Shown here one piece after another: positions 52,425 through 60,810 of a stretch of 64,000 nucleotides of DNA. Source of the stretch: JADJNY01 sp046349615 (GTDB lineage: Bacteria; Planctomycetota; UBA1135; GCA-002686595); assembly GCA_046349615.1 (NCBI GenBank), contig JAXMBZ010000009.1:1-64000 (forward strand), given 5' to 3'. Position numbers and translations under genes: made by a program. The notes under the pieces were generated by a model that was not told the DNA's origin, did not search any database, and saw only the letters and a list, made by a program, of their open reading frames with translations. Position 1 is the first letter of the stretch. Each line of letters begins with the position of its first letter.

Positions 52425-54208
52425 ACGATTTCCCACGCGTTCGTCAGGTTGTACGTCGCGGGCGTGCAGAACGCCGCGGACGAGTTGCGATACCAGAGCT
52501 GGTACGTCTTGACGTCCCCCGCCAGCACCGCGCCCTGCACCGAGAGCGGTTGATCGCCGAGCGCGGGGTACACGACGCCGTTGCTCGCGACCGGCTTCGT
52601 GCCGAGGCGTACGAGCGAGCCGCCGACGCACAAGAGTCCGTCGCCGAGCACGACGCCGAGGCCGCCGTTCTCGCGCGCCGTGCCCTGGAGGAGCAGCGCG
52701 GACGAGTTCGGCAGGTTCACTCCGGTGAAACGCACCGAGTCGAGGCTCAGCCGCGGCGTGCCCTCGCACAGGAGCGCGCCGTGCAGCGCGAGCGAGTTCT
52801 GACAACCGCCGACGACGCCGTCGGGCCCGCCGTTGCCGCACGGGCACGGCGTCGAGCTCGAGTCCGCGTTGCAGAAGACGAGCGGCGCGGGCGGCGGCGG
52901 GAGCAGGTCGCGGACGAACACGTCGTACGCGTGGTTGCCGTCCCACGGGACGTACTTGTTCGACGCGCCGGTGAAGGCGACGACGAGCCCGTCGACGGCG
53001 AGCGTGCCCCACTCGCTACCTTCGAACACCTGGCGATCGTCGAACGTGAGCGCGACGAGCGTGATCGCGCCCGTCTGCCGGCTCCACAGGAACGTGTCGG
53101 ACACGGGGCCGTTCGAGTCGGGGACGACGAGGTTCGACGCGCCCGACGTGAAGAGGATCTTCGTCCCGTCGCCGGAGATCGAAGGCCGCGTCGACGCGCC
53201 GTTCGGCTGGCCGGTGTTCGGTGCGCGAGAGACGCGCTCCGTCGTGCCCAGCACTCGGTCGCGCAGGAAGACGTCCGTCGTGTTGTTCGTGTCGCCCGCG
53301 ACGAGCGTCGAGCTGTTGCTCTGGAACGCGATCCAATCGCCGTCGAGCGAGATCACGGGAAGGAACGAACCGACGTTGCCTTGCACACCGGCGGAGCTGA
53401 CGCTCACGCGCTCCGTCGTGCCGAGCACGAGGTCGCGCACGAAGACGTCCGTCGCGGAGTTCGTGTCGTTCGCGACGAGGTTCGGCGCCGCGCTCGTGAA
53501 CACGACGAAGCGGCCGTCGCCGGAGATCGACGGCGTGTCGCTCGTGCCGTTCTGCGCCTGCGCGCCGCCCGTCGCGACGCTGACGCGCTCCGTGATGCCG
53601 TTCCAGAGGTCGCGGACGAAGACGTCCGTGTAGGTGTTCGTGTCGCCGGGAACGAGCGTGGAGGCCGTGCTCGTGAACGCGACGTAGCGGCCGTCGGCCG
53701 AGATCGTCGGCGCGCCGCTGATGCCGTTCACCTGCGCGCCGAACGAGTCGACGCTGACGCGCTCCGTCGTGCCGAGCACGAGGTCGCGCACGAAGACGTC
53801 CCATCCGTTGTTCGTGTCGCCGGGGACGAGGTTCGTCGCGTCGCTCGTGAACGCGACGAAGCGCCCGTCGGCGGACACCGCGGGCTCGCGGCTCGGTCCG
53901 TCGCCGCCGACGCCGAGCGAATCGACGCTCACCTGCCGCGTCGTGCCCGTCAGGCGGTCGTGGACGAACACGTCCATGTTGAAGTTCGTGTCGCCCGGCA
54001 CGAGGTTCGTCGCGTCGCTCTGGAAGACCACGAAGCGACCGTCGCGCGAGAGCACGGGCGTGCTGCTGTCGTCGTCGCCTTCGACGCCGAACTCGTCGAC
54101 GCTGGCGCGCGTCGTCTGTTGCGCCGCGGCCGTCGCCGCGAAGGCGAGCGGGGTCAGGGCGAGGGCGAGGAAGCGGGCAGATCTCCTCCCGTTCCAGCGG
54201 GCGTTCAT
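52412..54208 (-). CDS. Secreted beta-propeller protein with C-terminal module
   Basis: A 598-residue exported protein. The start gives an extended signal peptide (ARFLALALTPLAFAATAAAQ). At least five blade-like repeats of about 60 residues follow, each with SADGRxVAFTS, LVPGDTN and DVFVRDL, the TolB/PD40-type propeller pattern. The end is the shared module (FCNADSS, CPCGN, GCQNS, LGDGLLC, YRNSSAAFC, YNLTN), slightly diverged. Probably a surface binding protein; the ligand is unknown. The transpeptidase gene is divergent across 269 bases. Confidence 0.87.
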   Translation of the reverse strand: MNARWNGRRSARFLALALTPLAFAATAAAQQTTRASVDEFGVEGDDDSSTPVLSRDGRFVVFQSDATNLVPGDTNFNMDVFVHDRLTGTTRQVSVDSLGVGGDGPSREPAVSADGRFVAFTSDATNLVPGDTNNGWDVFVRDLVLGTTERVSVDSFGAQVNGISGAPTISADGRYVAFTSTASTLVPGDTNTYTDVFVRDLWNGITERVSVATGGAQAQNGTSDTPSISGDGRFVVFTSAAPNLVANDTNSATDVFVRDLVLGTTERVSVSSAGVQGNVGSFLPVISLDGDWIAFQSNSSTLVAGDTNNTTDVFLRDRVLGTTERVSRAPNTGQPNGASTRPSISGDGTKILFTSGASNLVVPDSNGPVSDTFLWSRQTGAITLVALTFDDRQVFEGSEWGTLAVDGLVVAFTGASNKYVPWDGNHAYDVFVRDLLPPPPAPLVFCNADSSSTPCPCGNGGPDGVVGGCQNSLALHGALLCEGTPRLSLDSVRFTGVNLPNSSALLLQGTARENGGLGVVLGDGLLCVGGSLVRLGTKPVASNGVVYPALGDQPLSVQGAVLAGDVKTYQLWYRNSSAAFCTPATYNLTNAWEIVWAP

Positions 54209-54477
54209 GATGCGGGGTCCATTCGGACGGCGGAGCCGTCCGGTGCGGGGTGTCGGGGTCCGTGGGGACGGACGTCTGAACCGTACCCCACGCTCGCGGA
54301 GCGTGCGGGCGGCGCGCGAAAGCACGGCGCGCTCGTCGGAGGCGATGGGCGCTGGAGCCCGATCGGACCGGAACGAACTTCCAGGCGAAGGCGCGCGCGG
54401 CCGCATCGGTTCCATGCGCGCGAACCCGCGAGCCGAGTGGAGACTTCGCTCCGCGCCGTTCCTATCCTGCGACCGCC

Positions 54478-55380
54478 ATGCTCGATTCGTGCCCGACCGT
54501 CGCGCTCCTCGCCGTCCTCACGTTCTCCCCCGTCGCCCCGACGCTCGCCGCCGACGCGAACACCGCGCAACGCGCGCCCGCCGCGCAGCCGTCCGCGCGC
54601 GAGCGTCTCGCGCCGCTCTTCACGCGCGCGACGCAGGACCCCGCCGGCGTCGTGCCGCTGATCCTCGCGGCGAGCGCGGAGCTCGAAACGCTCGCGCCGA
54701 AGGACGCCGCGCTGCTCGGCGACACGCTCGAGCCCTTCGCGCGCCGCGCGTTTTTCTCCGGCGAGCGCCTGCCGGGCATGGAGCAGCTCGGACTCGCGCT
54801 GCACAAGGTCGAGAAGGGCGAGGTCCCGACGCGCATCGCGTCGCGCTACAAGATCGGCGCGGGCCTGATCCCCTACCTGAACGACGAATTCGACGAGCGC
54901 AAACTGCGCGTCGGTCAGGAGCTCAAAGTGCTCGACCTGACGCAGAACGCGCTCGAACTCACCGTCGAGAAGAGCACCTTCCGCCTCTTCGCGTGGCGGA
55001 GGCTCGCCGACGGCAGACGCGCGCTCGTCCTCTGCGTCCCCGTCGGCCTCGGCGCCGCCGACTCACCCACCCCCGTCGGCACGACGACGATCACGAAGCG
55101 CGTCCTCCACCCCGACTGGACCCACCCCGTCACGCACAAGGTCTACAAGGACGGCGACCCCGACAACGTGCTCGGCGGCTACTGGGTCGCGCTCGACCCC
55201 GCGGGCATCGGCAAGAACGGCATCGGCCTCCACGGCTACACGGGCGACGTCGCGGCGAATTGGATCGAGCGCGGAGCCTCGAACGGCTGCGTGCGCATGC
55301 TCCAAAACGACATCGACCGCGTCTTCCACCTGGCGCTCGAAGGCACGCGCATCGAACTGCGCGACTCGACGCCGCACTGA
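54478..55380 (+). CDS. L,D-transpeptidase with LysM-like segment
   Basis: A 300-residue exported protein with a signal peptide (MLDSCPTVALLAVLTFSPVAPTLA). Residues 100-160 include a LysM-type fold (HKVEKGEVPTRIASRYKI, then LNDEFDERKLRVGQELKVL) for peptidoglycan binding. The YkuD catalytic region holds HGYTG and SNGCVRM, with the active Cys near residue 270. The enzyme would form 3-3 crosslinks or attach proteins to peptidoglycan. It ends 13 bases before the second copy of the hairpin element. Confidence 0.9.
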   Translation: MLDSCPTVALLAVLTFSPVAPTLAADANTAQRAPAAQPSARERLAPLFTRATQDPAGVVPLILAASAELETLAPKDAALLGDTLEPFARRAFFSGERLPGMEQLGLALHKVEKGEVPTRIASRYKIGAGLIPYLNDEFDERKLRVGQELKVLDLTQNALELTVEKSTFRLFAWRRLADGRRALVLCVPVGLGAADSPTPVGTTTITKRVLHPDWTHPVTHKVYKDGDPDNVLGGYWVALDPAGIGKNGIGLHGYTGDVAANWIERGASNGCVRMLQNDIDRVFHLALEGTRIELRDSTPH

Positions 55381-55392
55381 CTCTCTCTTCTT

Positions 55393-55535
55393 TCTCCAAC
55401 TAGAACTCCGCGCTCGATCAGGCCGGTTCCTCCGGCCTGATCGAGTGCGGAGTCTGGGATGCGAAGCACCCACATGTGCGCCTTGGCGCGCAGTCTCCGT
55501 TGCCCCTCATCCGCCTCCCGCGCTCCCGACCGACA
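55393..55535 (+). repeat. Two-copy hairpin element, copy 2
   Basis: Second copy of the 59-200 element, same orientation. The 22-bp stem is 55405-55426 with 55432-55453 and the loop TTCCT is unchanged. The only stem difference (C to T at 55446, opposite G55412) keeps pairing as G-U in plus-strand RNA but would be A-C in minus-strand RNA. It lies between the transpeptidase stop (55380) and the crcB start (55537), so it occupies the whole crcB leader. Confidence 0.87.
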
Positions 55536-55536
55536 A

Positions 55537-55920
55537 ATGTCCCCCCTCCCCCTGATCGCCCTCGGCGGCGCCCTCGGCACCTCCGCGCGCTACCTGATCA
55601 GCCTCTGGGCCGCGCGCCAACTCCCCGTCGGCTTCGCCTGGGGCACGCTGATCGTGAACGTCGTCGGCTCCTTCCTCCTGGCGTTCGTCGTGCAACTCTC
55701 GCTCACGACGCCCTCGATCACCCCCAACACCCGCCTCTTCCTCACCACCGGCGTCATGGGCGGCTTCACCACCTACTCGACCTTCAACCAGGAGACCCTC
55801 GTCCTCCTGCAACAAGGCTCCACCGCCGCCGCCTTCGCGAACGTCGCCGCGACGCTCCTCACCTGCCTCGCCGCCGCCTTCGCGGGCCAGGCCCTCGCGC
55901 GCGTGATCGCCGGCGCCTGA
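55537..55920 (+). CDS. crcB: CrcB/Fluc fluoride channel
   Basis: A 127-residue membrane protein with four hydrophobic segments. Family stretches are LGGALGTSARYL near the N terminus, WGTLIVNVVGSFLLAF (with the pore Asn) and GFTTYSTFNQE. Fluc channels export fluoride as dual-topology dimers. I choose the ATG at 55537; an upstream in-frame ATG at 55459 would place the repeat element inside the protein and lacks family similarity. It is followed 45 bases later by rlmN on the same strand. Confidence 0.9.
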   Translation: MSPLPLIALGGALGTSARYLISLWAARQLPVGFAWGTLIVNVVGSFLLAFVVQLSLTTPSITPNTRLFLTTGVMGGFTTYSTFNQETLVLLQQGSTAAAFANVAATLLTCLAAAFAGQALARVIAGA

Positions 55921-55965
55921 CCGCGCCCCCGCGAGCGCGCGCTTCGACTATCCTCGTCCGCTCGC

Positions 55966-56973
55966 ATGACGGCCCCGCTCCACCTCCGCGCCCGCCTCGA
56001 GGCCCTCGGCGCGAAACCGCGTCACGCCGAGCTCCTCCTGCGCGCGTGGCTCGCGGGCGAGCCGCTCGCGAAGGCGCTCGCGAACCGTCACTGCTCGTTC
56101 TCGCCGACGATCGTCGCGGAGCTCCCCGCGCTCGAGCGCGAGCTCGACGCGCTCGCGCGCCCGATCGAAGAACACGCCGGCAGCGACGGCTCGGTGCGCT
56201 TCCTCCACGCGCTCGCCGACGGCAAGACGGTCGAGAGCGTGCTCCTCCTGCGCGACGGCGTGTGCGTCTCGTCGCAGGTCGGCTGCGCCGTCGGCTGCAC
56301 GTTCTGCATGACGGGTCGCGAAGGCCTGATCCGCAACCTCTCCGCCGACGAGATCCTCGCGCAGGTCGCGCGCGCGCGCCGCGTGCGCAACGTGCGCCGC
56401 GTCGTGTTCATGGGCATGGGCGAGCCGTCGCACAACCTCGTCAACGTCCTCGCCGCGATCGACGCGCTCGGCAGCGAAGGCCGCTTCGGCCACAAGGAGC
56501 TCGTCTTCTCGACCGTCGGCGACAAGAAGCTCTTCGACAAGCTGCTCGCGCGCGCGACGAAGCCCGCGGTGGCGCTCTCGCTGCACACGACGCGCGACGC
56601 GCTGCGCGCCGAGCTCCTTCCGCGCGCGCCGAAGATCGGCGTCGCGGAGCTCGTCGGACTCGCCGAGCACTACGCGCGAGCGAGCGGCCACCCGATCCAA
56701 GTGCAGTGGACGCTGCTCGCGGGCGTCAACGACGGCGACGACGAGCTCGCGAGTCTGGTCGACCTCTTCCGCGGGAAGCACGCGATCGTGAACTTCATCC
56801 CGTTCAACACGGTCGAGGGCGCCGACTACGCGCGCCCGCCCGCCGACCGCGCGCACGCGATGGCGAAGCACCTCTCCGAGCACGGCGTGCTGTCGAAAGT
56901 GCGCCTCTCCGCGGGCCAAGACGTCGACGGCGCGTGCGGTCAGCTCCGCGCGCGGTCGCTCGCGCGCGGCTGA
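55966..56973 (+). CDS. rlmN: 23S rRNA/tRNA adenine-C2 methyltransferase RlmN
   Basis: A 335-residue radical SAM enzyme. The cluster-binding motif is C107-AVG-C111-TF-C114, followed by FMGMGEPSHN and QWTLLAGVND. The C-terminal GACGQLRAR holds the methyl-carrying cysteine. RlmN methylates A2503 of 23S rRNA and A37 of certain tRNAs. Length is normal. It may share a transcript with crcB. Confidence 0.93.
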   Translation: MTAPLHLRARLEALGAKPRHAELLLRAWLAGEPLAKALANRHCSFSPTIVAELPALERELDALARPIEEHAGSDGSVRFLHALADGKTVESVLLLRDGVCVSSQVGCAVGCTFCMTGREGLIRNLSADEILAQVARARRVRNVRRVVFMGMGEPSHNLVNVLAAIDALGSEGRFGHKELVFSTVGDKKLFDKLLARATKPAVALSLHTTRDALRAELLPRAPKIGVAELVGLAEHYARASGHPIQVQWTLLAGVNDGDDELASLVDLFRGKHAIVNFIPFNTVEGADYARPPADRAHAMAKHLSEHGVLSKVRLSAGQDVDGACGQLRARSLARG

Positions 56974-56985
56974 CGCGCCTGAAGC

Positions 56986-57537
56986 TCAGACCACGAACGG
57001 CACGAGCCGCTTCGTGCGCGCCGCGTACTCCGTCCAGCGCGCGCCGAACTCGCGTGCAAGCGTGCGCTCCTCGACCGCGATGCGCCACGCGAGCGGCGGC
57101 AGCGCGCAAGCGAGCAGCACGAGCGCCGAGAGCGCGCTCCCGAGCACGCCGCACACGCCGAGTAGAACGAGCACGAGCCCCGTGTAGGACGGATGGCGCA
57201 CGAAGCGGTACGGGCCGCGCTCGACGAGCTCGTGTCCGCTGACGATCGCGACATCGACGGTGAAGAAGCGGCCGAGCACCAGCACGGCCCACCAGCGCAC
57301 GACGAGACCAACGCCCATCGCTCCGATCCCGCTCCAGTACCACGCGCGCGGATCGCCGGGAAAGCGCCACGCATCGAGGGAGGAGCACCCGATGGCGCCC
57401 GCGCATCCGAGCGTCATCGCGATCCAGAGCACGCGCACCGTGCGATCGCTCGACGTGCCGCGCTTCGAGCGCCGCAGCACGACGAGCGCGAGCTCGGTGA
57501 CGATCCAGGCGGCGAAGAGGAGCTCGTGGGCGTGCAT
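56986..57537 (-). CDS. Isoprenylcysteine carboxyl methyltransferase-like membrane protein
   Basis: A 183-residue membrane protein with about five hydrophobic segments. The C-terminal half has GPYRFVRHPSYTGLVL and EERTLAREFGARWTEYAART, the SAM-binding signature of the ICMT/PEMT-like family. Bacterial members methylate unknown lipids or phenolic groups. I prefer the ATG at 57537; a GTG at 57567 would add ten residues. It converges with rlmN, 12 bases apart. Confidence 0.85.
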   Translation of the reverse strand: MHAHELLFAAWIVTELALVVLRRSKRGTSSDRTVRVLWIAMTLGCAGAIGCSSLDAWRFPGDPRAWYWSGIGAMGVGLVVRWWAVLVLGRFFTVDVAIVSGHELVERGPYRFVRHPSYTGLVLVLLGVCGVLGSALSALVLLACALPPLAWRIAVEERTLAREFGARWTEYAARTKRLVPFVV

Positions 57538-57813
57538 GGGCGCGGGACGCGATCTTCTCCAAGACACCCGCGAGATTCACTCGCGAATGGGATCCTCGCG
57601 CGGTGCTGCTCCACTTGCCCGTGTTCCCCGCGGACAACCGAATTCGCCTGCAGCCCCGTCGAGACTCTCCTCCGCGAGCGTGTGGCGGACACGCGGGCGA
57701 GAAGGGACACCCGGACCACGAGCCTGCCCGTGCACGCAAAGGACGATGGCCGACCTTCCGACCGCGTACTGGGTCGGCCGGTCGGCCTCGATGGTGAACT
57801 CCGGCTGGTCGAC
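57538..57813. other. Gap without a recognisable gene
   Basis: The 276 bases upstream of the methyltransferase and downstream of the next minus-strand gene hold no convincing coding frame. Base composition looks less GC-rich than the rest of the window. Confidence 0.4.
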
Positions 57814-58320
57814 TCAGTGCGAAGCAGGCGCAGCCGTGATCGTCAGTTCGTTCGCGAGATCGTCGAGAGTTCCCCACGTGCGTCCCGCGATCGGTGCCAG
57901 CGTGACCGAGAACGAGCGGATCTGTTCCGGTCCAATGGGCCCCCCCACGTCGAGCCCGTGGGCGGAAACATCGACGGTCTCGGTCGAGTCGACGTTCAAG
58001 AGCTCGTGGTACAGCGTCTGTCCGACGAGAGTCATCGGTCCGCTGACGTAGAGTGCGTTGATTCGAACCGGACGCAGAGTGCGACCGTCGGACGTGACCA
58101 AGACAGGCAGCAGCGATACGGAAATCTCCGCGCCGACGCCTGAGGCCAGCACGATCGACTTCTCCAAGGAACGCTGCGCGTTCGTCGAGACGGAGGCGGC
58201 ATTGGTCGCACGAGGTTCGTCGGACTGTGTCGATCGCGGACCGCGGTAGAACGCCAGCACGGCACCGCTGCCCAAGACGACGAACGCGACACTGAGAGCG
58301 AGCACTCGATACTTGGTCAT
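57814..58320 (-). CDS. Exported protein of unknown function
   Basis: A 168-residue protein with a signal or anchor segment (VLALSVAFVVLGSGAVLAF) and a beta-rich mature part (IVLASGVGAEISVSLLPVLV, VRINALYVSGPMTLVG). I recognise no family. GAGG precedes the ATG by eight bases. Base composition and codon use look less GC-biased than the neighbours, so recent acquisition is possible but unproven. It stands alone between a methyltransferase and a helicase gene. Confidence 0.6.
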   Translation of the reverse strand: MTKYRVLALSVAFVVLGSGAVLAFYRGPRSTQSDEPRATNAASVSTNAQRSLEKSIVLASGVGAEISVSLLPVLVTSDGRTLRPVRINALYVSGPMTLVGQTLYHELLNVDSTETVDVSAHGLDVGGPIGPEQIRSFSVTLAPIAGRTWGTLDDLANELTITAAPASH

Positions 58321-58635
58321 GAGTCAGCCTCTTCGTGGGAACGGAAATGGGACTCGCAATCGAGCTAAAATCGGGCCCGGAGCGACCACCAGGGCCTGAG
58401 CGACACCTCGATGGCCCGAGGACACCCACCCTACGGAGTTTCGGCTTCGACTCACGGGAGAAGAAGCTTGCCCCGAAGTGGAGAGTGGCTCCGGTACCGG
58501 TCCCACTCTACCCCCGCCGCCCTGCTTGGCAACCAGTCGGGGCGGCGTCTCCCCGACGCCCGCTCTCCGGCTCGCCGGCATCTCCAGCCTTCGCCTCGTG
58601 GGGACCGCGCCTTCGTCGGCGCCCATGCTGCTCCG
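58321..58635. other. 315-base gap without a recognisable gene
   Basis: This is the upstream region of the exported protein and the 3' region of the helicase gene. A short TTTTAG-type stretch on the minus strand near 58365 might be part of a promoter; nothing else is clear. Composition is less GC-rich than average. Confidence 0.4.
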
Positions 58636-60687
58636 TCAGAGGTCCTTGTGCGGCAAATGCCCCGCCCCGCTCTTGGCACTCTTCTTCTTCGCGCGCGTCC
58701 GCTTCCCGCCCTTCTCGACGCGCACCGGCGGCGCGGCTCCGCCCGCGGCTCTCCAGTCCTTCGGCGGCGTCTCGCCTTTCATCTCGTACAGGAAGCGCGA
58801 CGGATGCGAGTCGACGCGCGTGCCGTACTTCGAGCGCGACTTCGTCAGCGTGATCGTCAGGTGCCGCTTCGCGCGCGTGATCCCGACGTACATCAACCGC
58901 CGTTCTTCCTCGACCGTGTCCTCCGCGACGGAGCGCGCGTGCGGCAGGATCCCTTCCTCGACGCCGACGAGGTAGACGCGCTCGAACTCGAGGCCCTTCG
59001 CCGAGTGCAGCGTCATCAACGTCACCGCGTCTTTCTTCTGCTGCTTGTCGTCGCCGCGCGAATCCTCCGCGTCGAGCGTCAAGGCCTCGAGGAACGTCGC
59101 CAGGCTCGCCTTCCGCGTGCGCCGCACGTGGTTCTCGGCCATGTCGAGCACGTCCATCACGCCTTGCCAGCGCTCCTCGCGCGTCTTCGGGTCCGGGTAC
59201 GCGCGATCGACCTCGCCGCGGTAGTTCACGGCCTCGAGCAATTGCCGGATCCAACCGACGAGTGCTTCCCCCGGATCCGCCGCGAACACGCTCATCGTGT
59301 TGCGGAACGTCCGCACCGCGTCGACCGTCGCCGCGGGGAGCTCGGCCGCGAGCTCCGGCGTCTCGAACACCTTCACGACCGAGATCCCGTGCTGCGTCGC
59401 GATGTCGACGGCCTTGTCGATCGAGCCCTTGCCGATCCCGCGCGGCGGACAGTTCACGACGCGCAGGAACGACACCTCGTCGCGCGGGTTGTGCGCGAGC
59501 CGCAGGTACGCGAGCACGTCGCGCACCTCCTTGCGGTCGAAGAACGACATCCCGCCGACGAGCACGTACGGGATCGCGCGCAGGCGGAACTGCTCCTCGA
59601 ACGCGCGCGGCTGCGTCTGCGTGCGGAACAGCACCGCGAAGTCGGAGTACTTCGAGTGGTTGAGCCGCACGCGCTCCGCGATCTCCTTCGCGGCGGCGTC
59701 GGCCTCGCTCGCCTCGTCGTCGCCGCGCAGCATCACGATCGCCTCGCCCTTGCCGAGCGCGGAGCGCAGCGTCTTCGCGTGCCGATTGGGGTTGTTCGCG
59801 ATGACCTTGTTCGCGGCCTCGAGGATCTCCGCCGTCGAGCGGTAGTTCGTCTCGAGCCGGATCACCTTCGCGCCGCGGAAGTCCTTCTCGAACGACAGGA
59901 TCTTCGTGACGTCCGCGCCGCGCCAGCCGTAGATCGATTGATCGTCGTCGCCGACGACGCACAGGTTCTTGTGGCGGCCTGCGATGAGCTTGACGATCTC
60001 GTACTGCGGTCCGTTCGTGTCCTGGTACTCGTCGACCATCACGTAGCGGAAGCGCTGCTCGAGCTCCGTGCGCACCTTCTCGTTCGTGCGCAGGAGCTGC
60101 AGCGTGAAGAGCAGGAGGTCGTCGAAGTCGACGGTGCGCGCGCGCCGCAGGTGCTCCTCGTACATCTTCCACGCGCGGCCGACGAGCTCGTCCTGGTCGT
60201 CGGCGGCCGTGGAGAGGAAGGACTCGCTCGACATGAGCTTGTTCTTCATCAAGGAGATCTTGCCCTGCAGCACGCTCGGCTGGATCGACGCCTCGCCGAT
60301 GCGCAGCTCGCGCAGAGCACCCTTCACCGCCGCGAGCTGGTCGCTCGAATCGCAGATCGTGAAGTTCGGCGCGAGGCCCGCCTCGGCCGCGTGCGCGCGC
60401 AGGAGCTTCACGCAGAACGAGTGGAACGTGCCGACGGTGAGGAGCTTCGCCTTGTCCTTCCCGACGAGGCCCGCGACGCGTTCCTTCATCTCGCCCGCGG
60501 CCTTGTTCGTGAAGGTCATCGCGAGGATGTTCTCGGGATGGACGCCCCACAGCATCAGGAACGCCATGCGCACCGTGATCACCTTCGTCTTGCCCGAGCC
60601 CGCGCCGGCGAGCACGAGCACGGGACCCTCGCGCGTGGTGACGGCGAGCTTCTGTTCCGGATTCAGGCCCTTCAGGAGGTCGGTCAT
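58636..60687 (-). CDS. UvrD/PcrA/Rep-type ATP-dependent DNA helicase
   Basis: A 683-residue superfamily 1A helicase: LNPEQKLAV (Q motif), residues 28-34 GAGSGKT (Walker A), TFTNKAAGEMKERV (Ia), FDDLLLF, MVDEYQDTN (II), VVGDDDQSIYGWRGAD (III), LETNYRST (IV), TLHSAKGLEFERVYLVGVEEG (V), and EERRLMYVGITRAKRHL (VI). It unwinds duplex DNA 3' to 5' in repair and replication. The C terminus is Lys/Arg-rich. Whether it is UvrD or PcrA cannot be settled from sequence alone. Confidence 0.95.
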   Translation of the reverse strand: MTDLLKGLNPEQKLAVTTREGPVLVLAGAGSGKTKVITVRMAFLMLWGVHPENILAMTFTNKAAGEMKERVAGLVGKDKAKLLTVGTFHSFCVKLLRAHAAEAGLAPNFTICDSSDQLAAVKGALRELRIGEASIQPSVLQGKISLMKNKLMSSESFLSTAADDQDELVGRAWKMYEEHLRRARTVDFDDLLLFTLQLLRTNEKVRTELEQRFRYVMVDEYQDTNGPQYEIVKLIAGRHKNLCVVGDDDQSIYGWRGADVTKILSFEKDFRGAKVIRLETNYRSTAEILEAANKVIANNPNRHAKTLRSALGKGEAIVMLRGDDEASEADAAAKEIAERVRLNHSKYSDFAVLFRTQTQPRAFEEQFRLRAIPYVLVGGMSFFDRKEVRDVLAYLRLAHNPRDEVSFLRVVNCPPRGIGKGSIDKAVDIATQHGISVVKVFETPELAAELPAATVDAVRTFRNTMSVFAADPGEALVGWIRQLLEAVNYRGEVDRAYPDPKTREERWQGVMDVLDMAENHVRRTRKASLATFLEALTLDAEDSRGDDKQQKKDAVTLMTLHSAKGLEFERVYLVGVEEGILPHARSVAEDTVEEERRLMYVGITRAKRHLTITLTKSRSKYGTRVDSHPSRFLYEMKGETPPKDWRAAGGAAPPVRVEKGGKRTRAKKKSAKSGAGHLPHKDL

Positions 60688-60810
60688 GGCGTGCCGCGTT
60701 CGCGGGCGGCGCGAGAAGCTAGGGAAGCGCTCGCGCGATGACCACAGCGAAGCGCGCGCGTGCTCCCAAGTCGTTGCGTGAGCGAGCGTGCGGGGTCGCG
60801 CGTCGCGCCG

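Noticed and set aside
55393..55536. A fluoride riboswitch before crcB
   Set aside because: The crcB leader consists of the two-copy hairpin element and lacks the fluoride riboswitch core; the same element also occurs at the left edge beside an exonuclease fragment.
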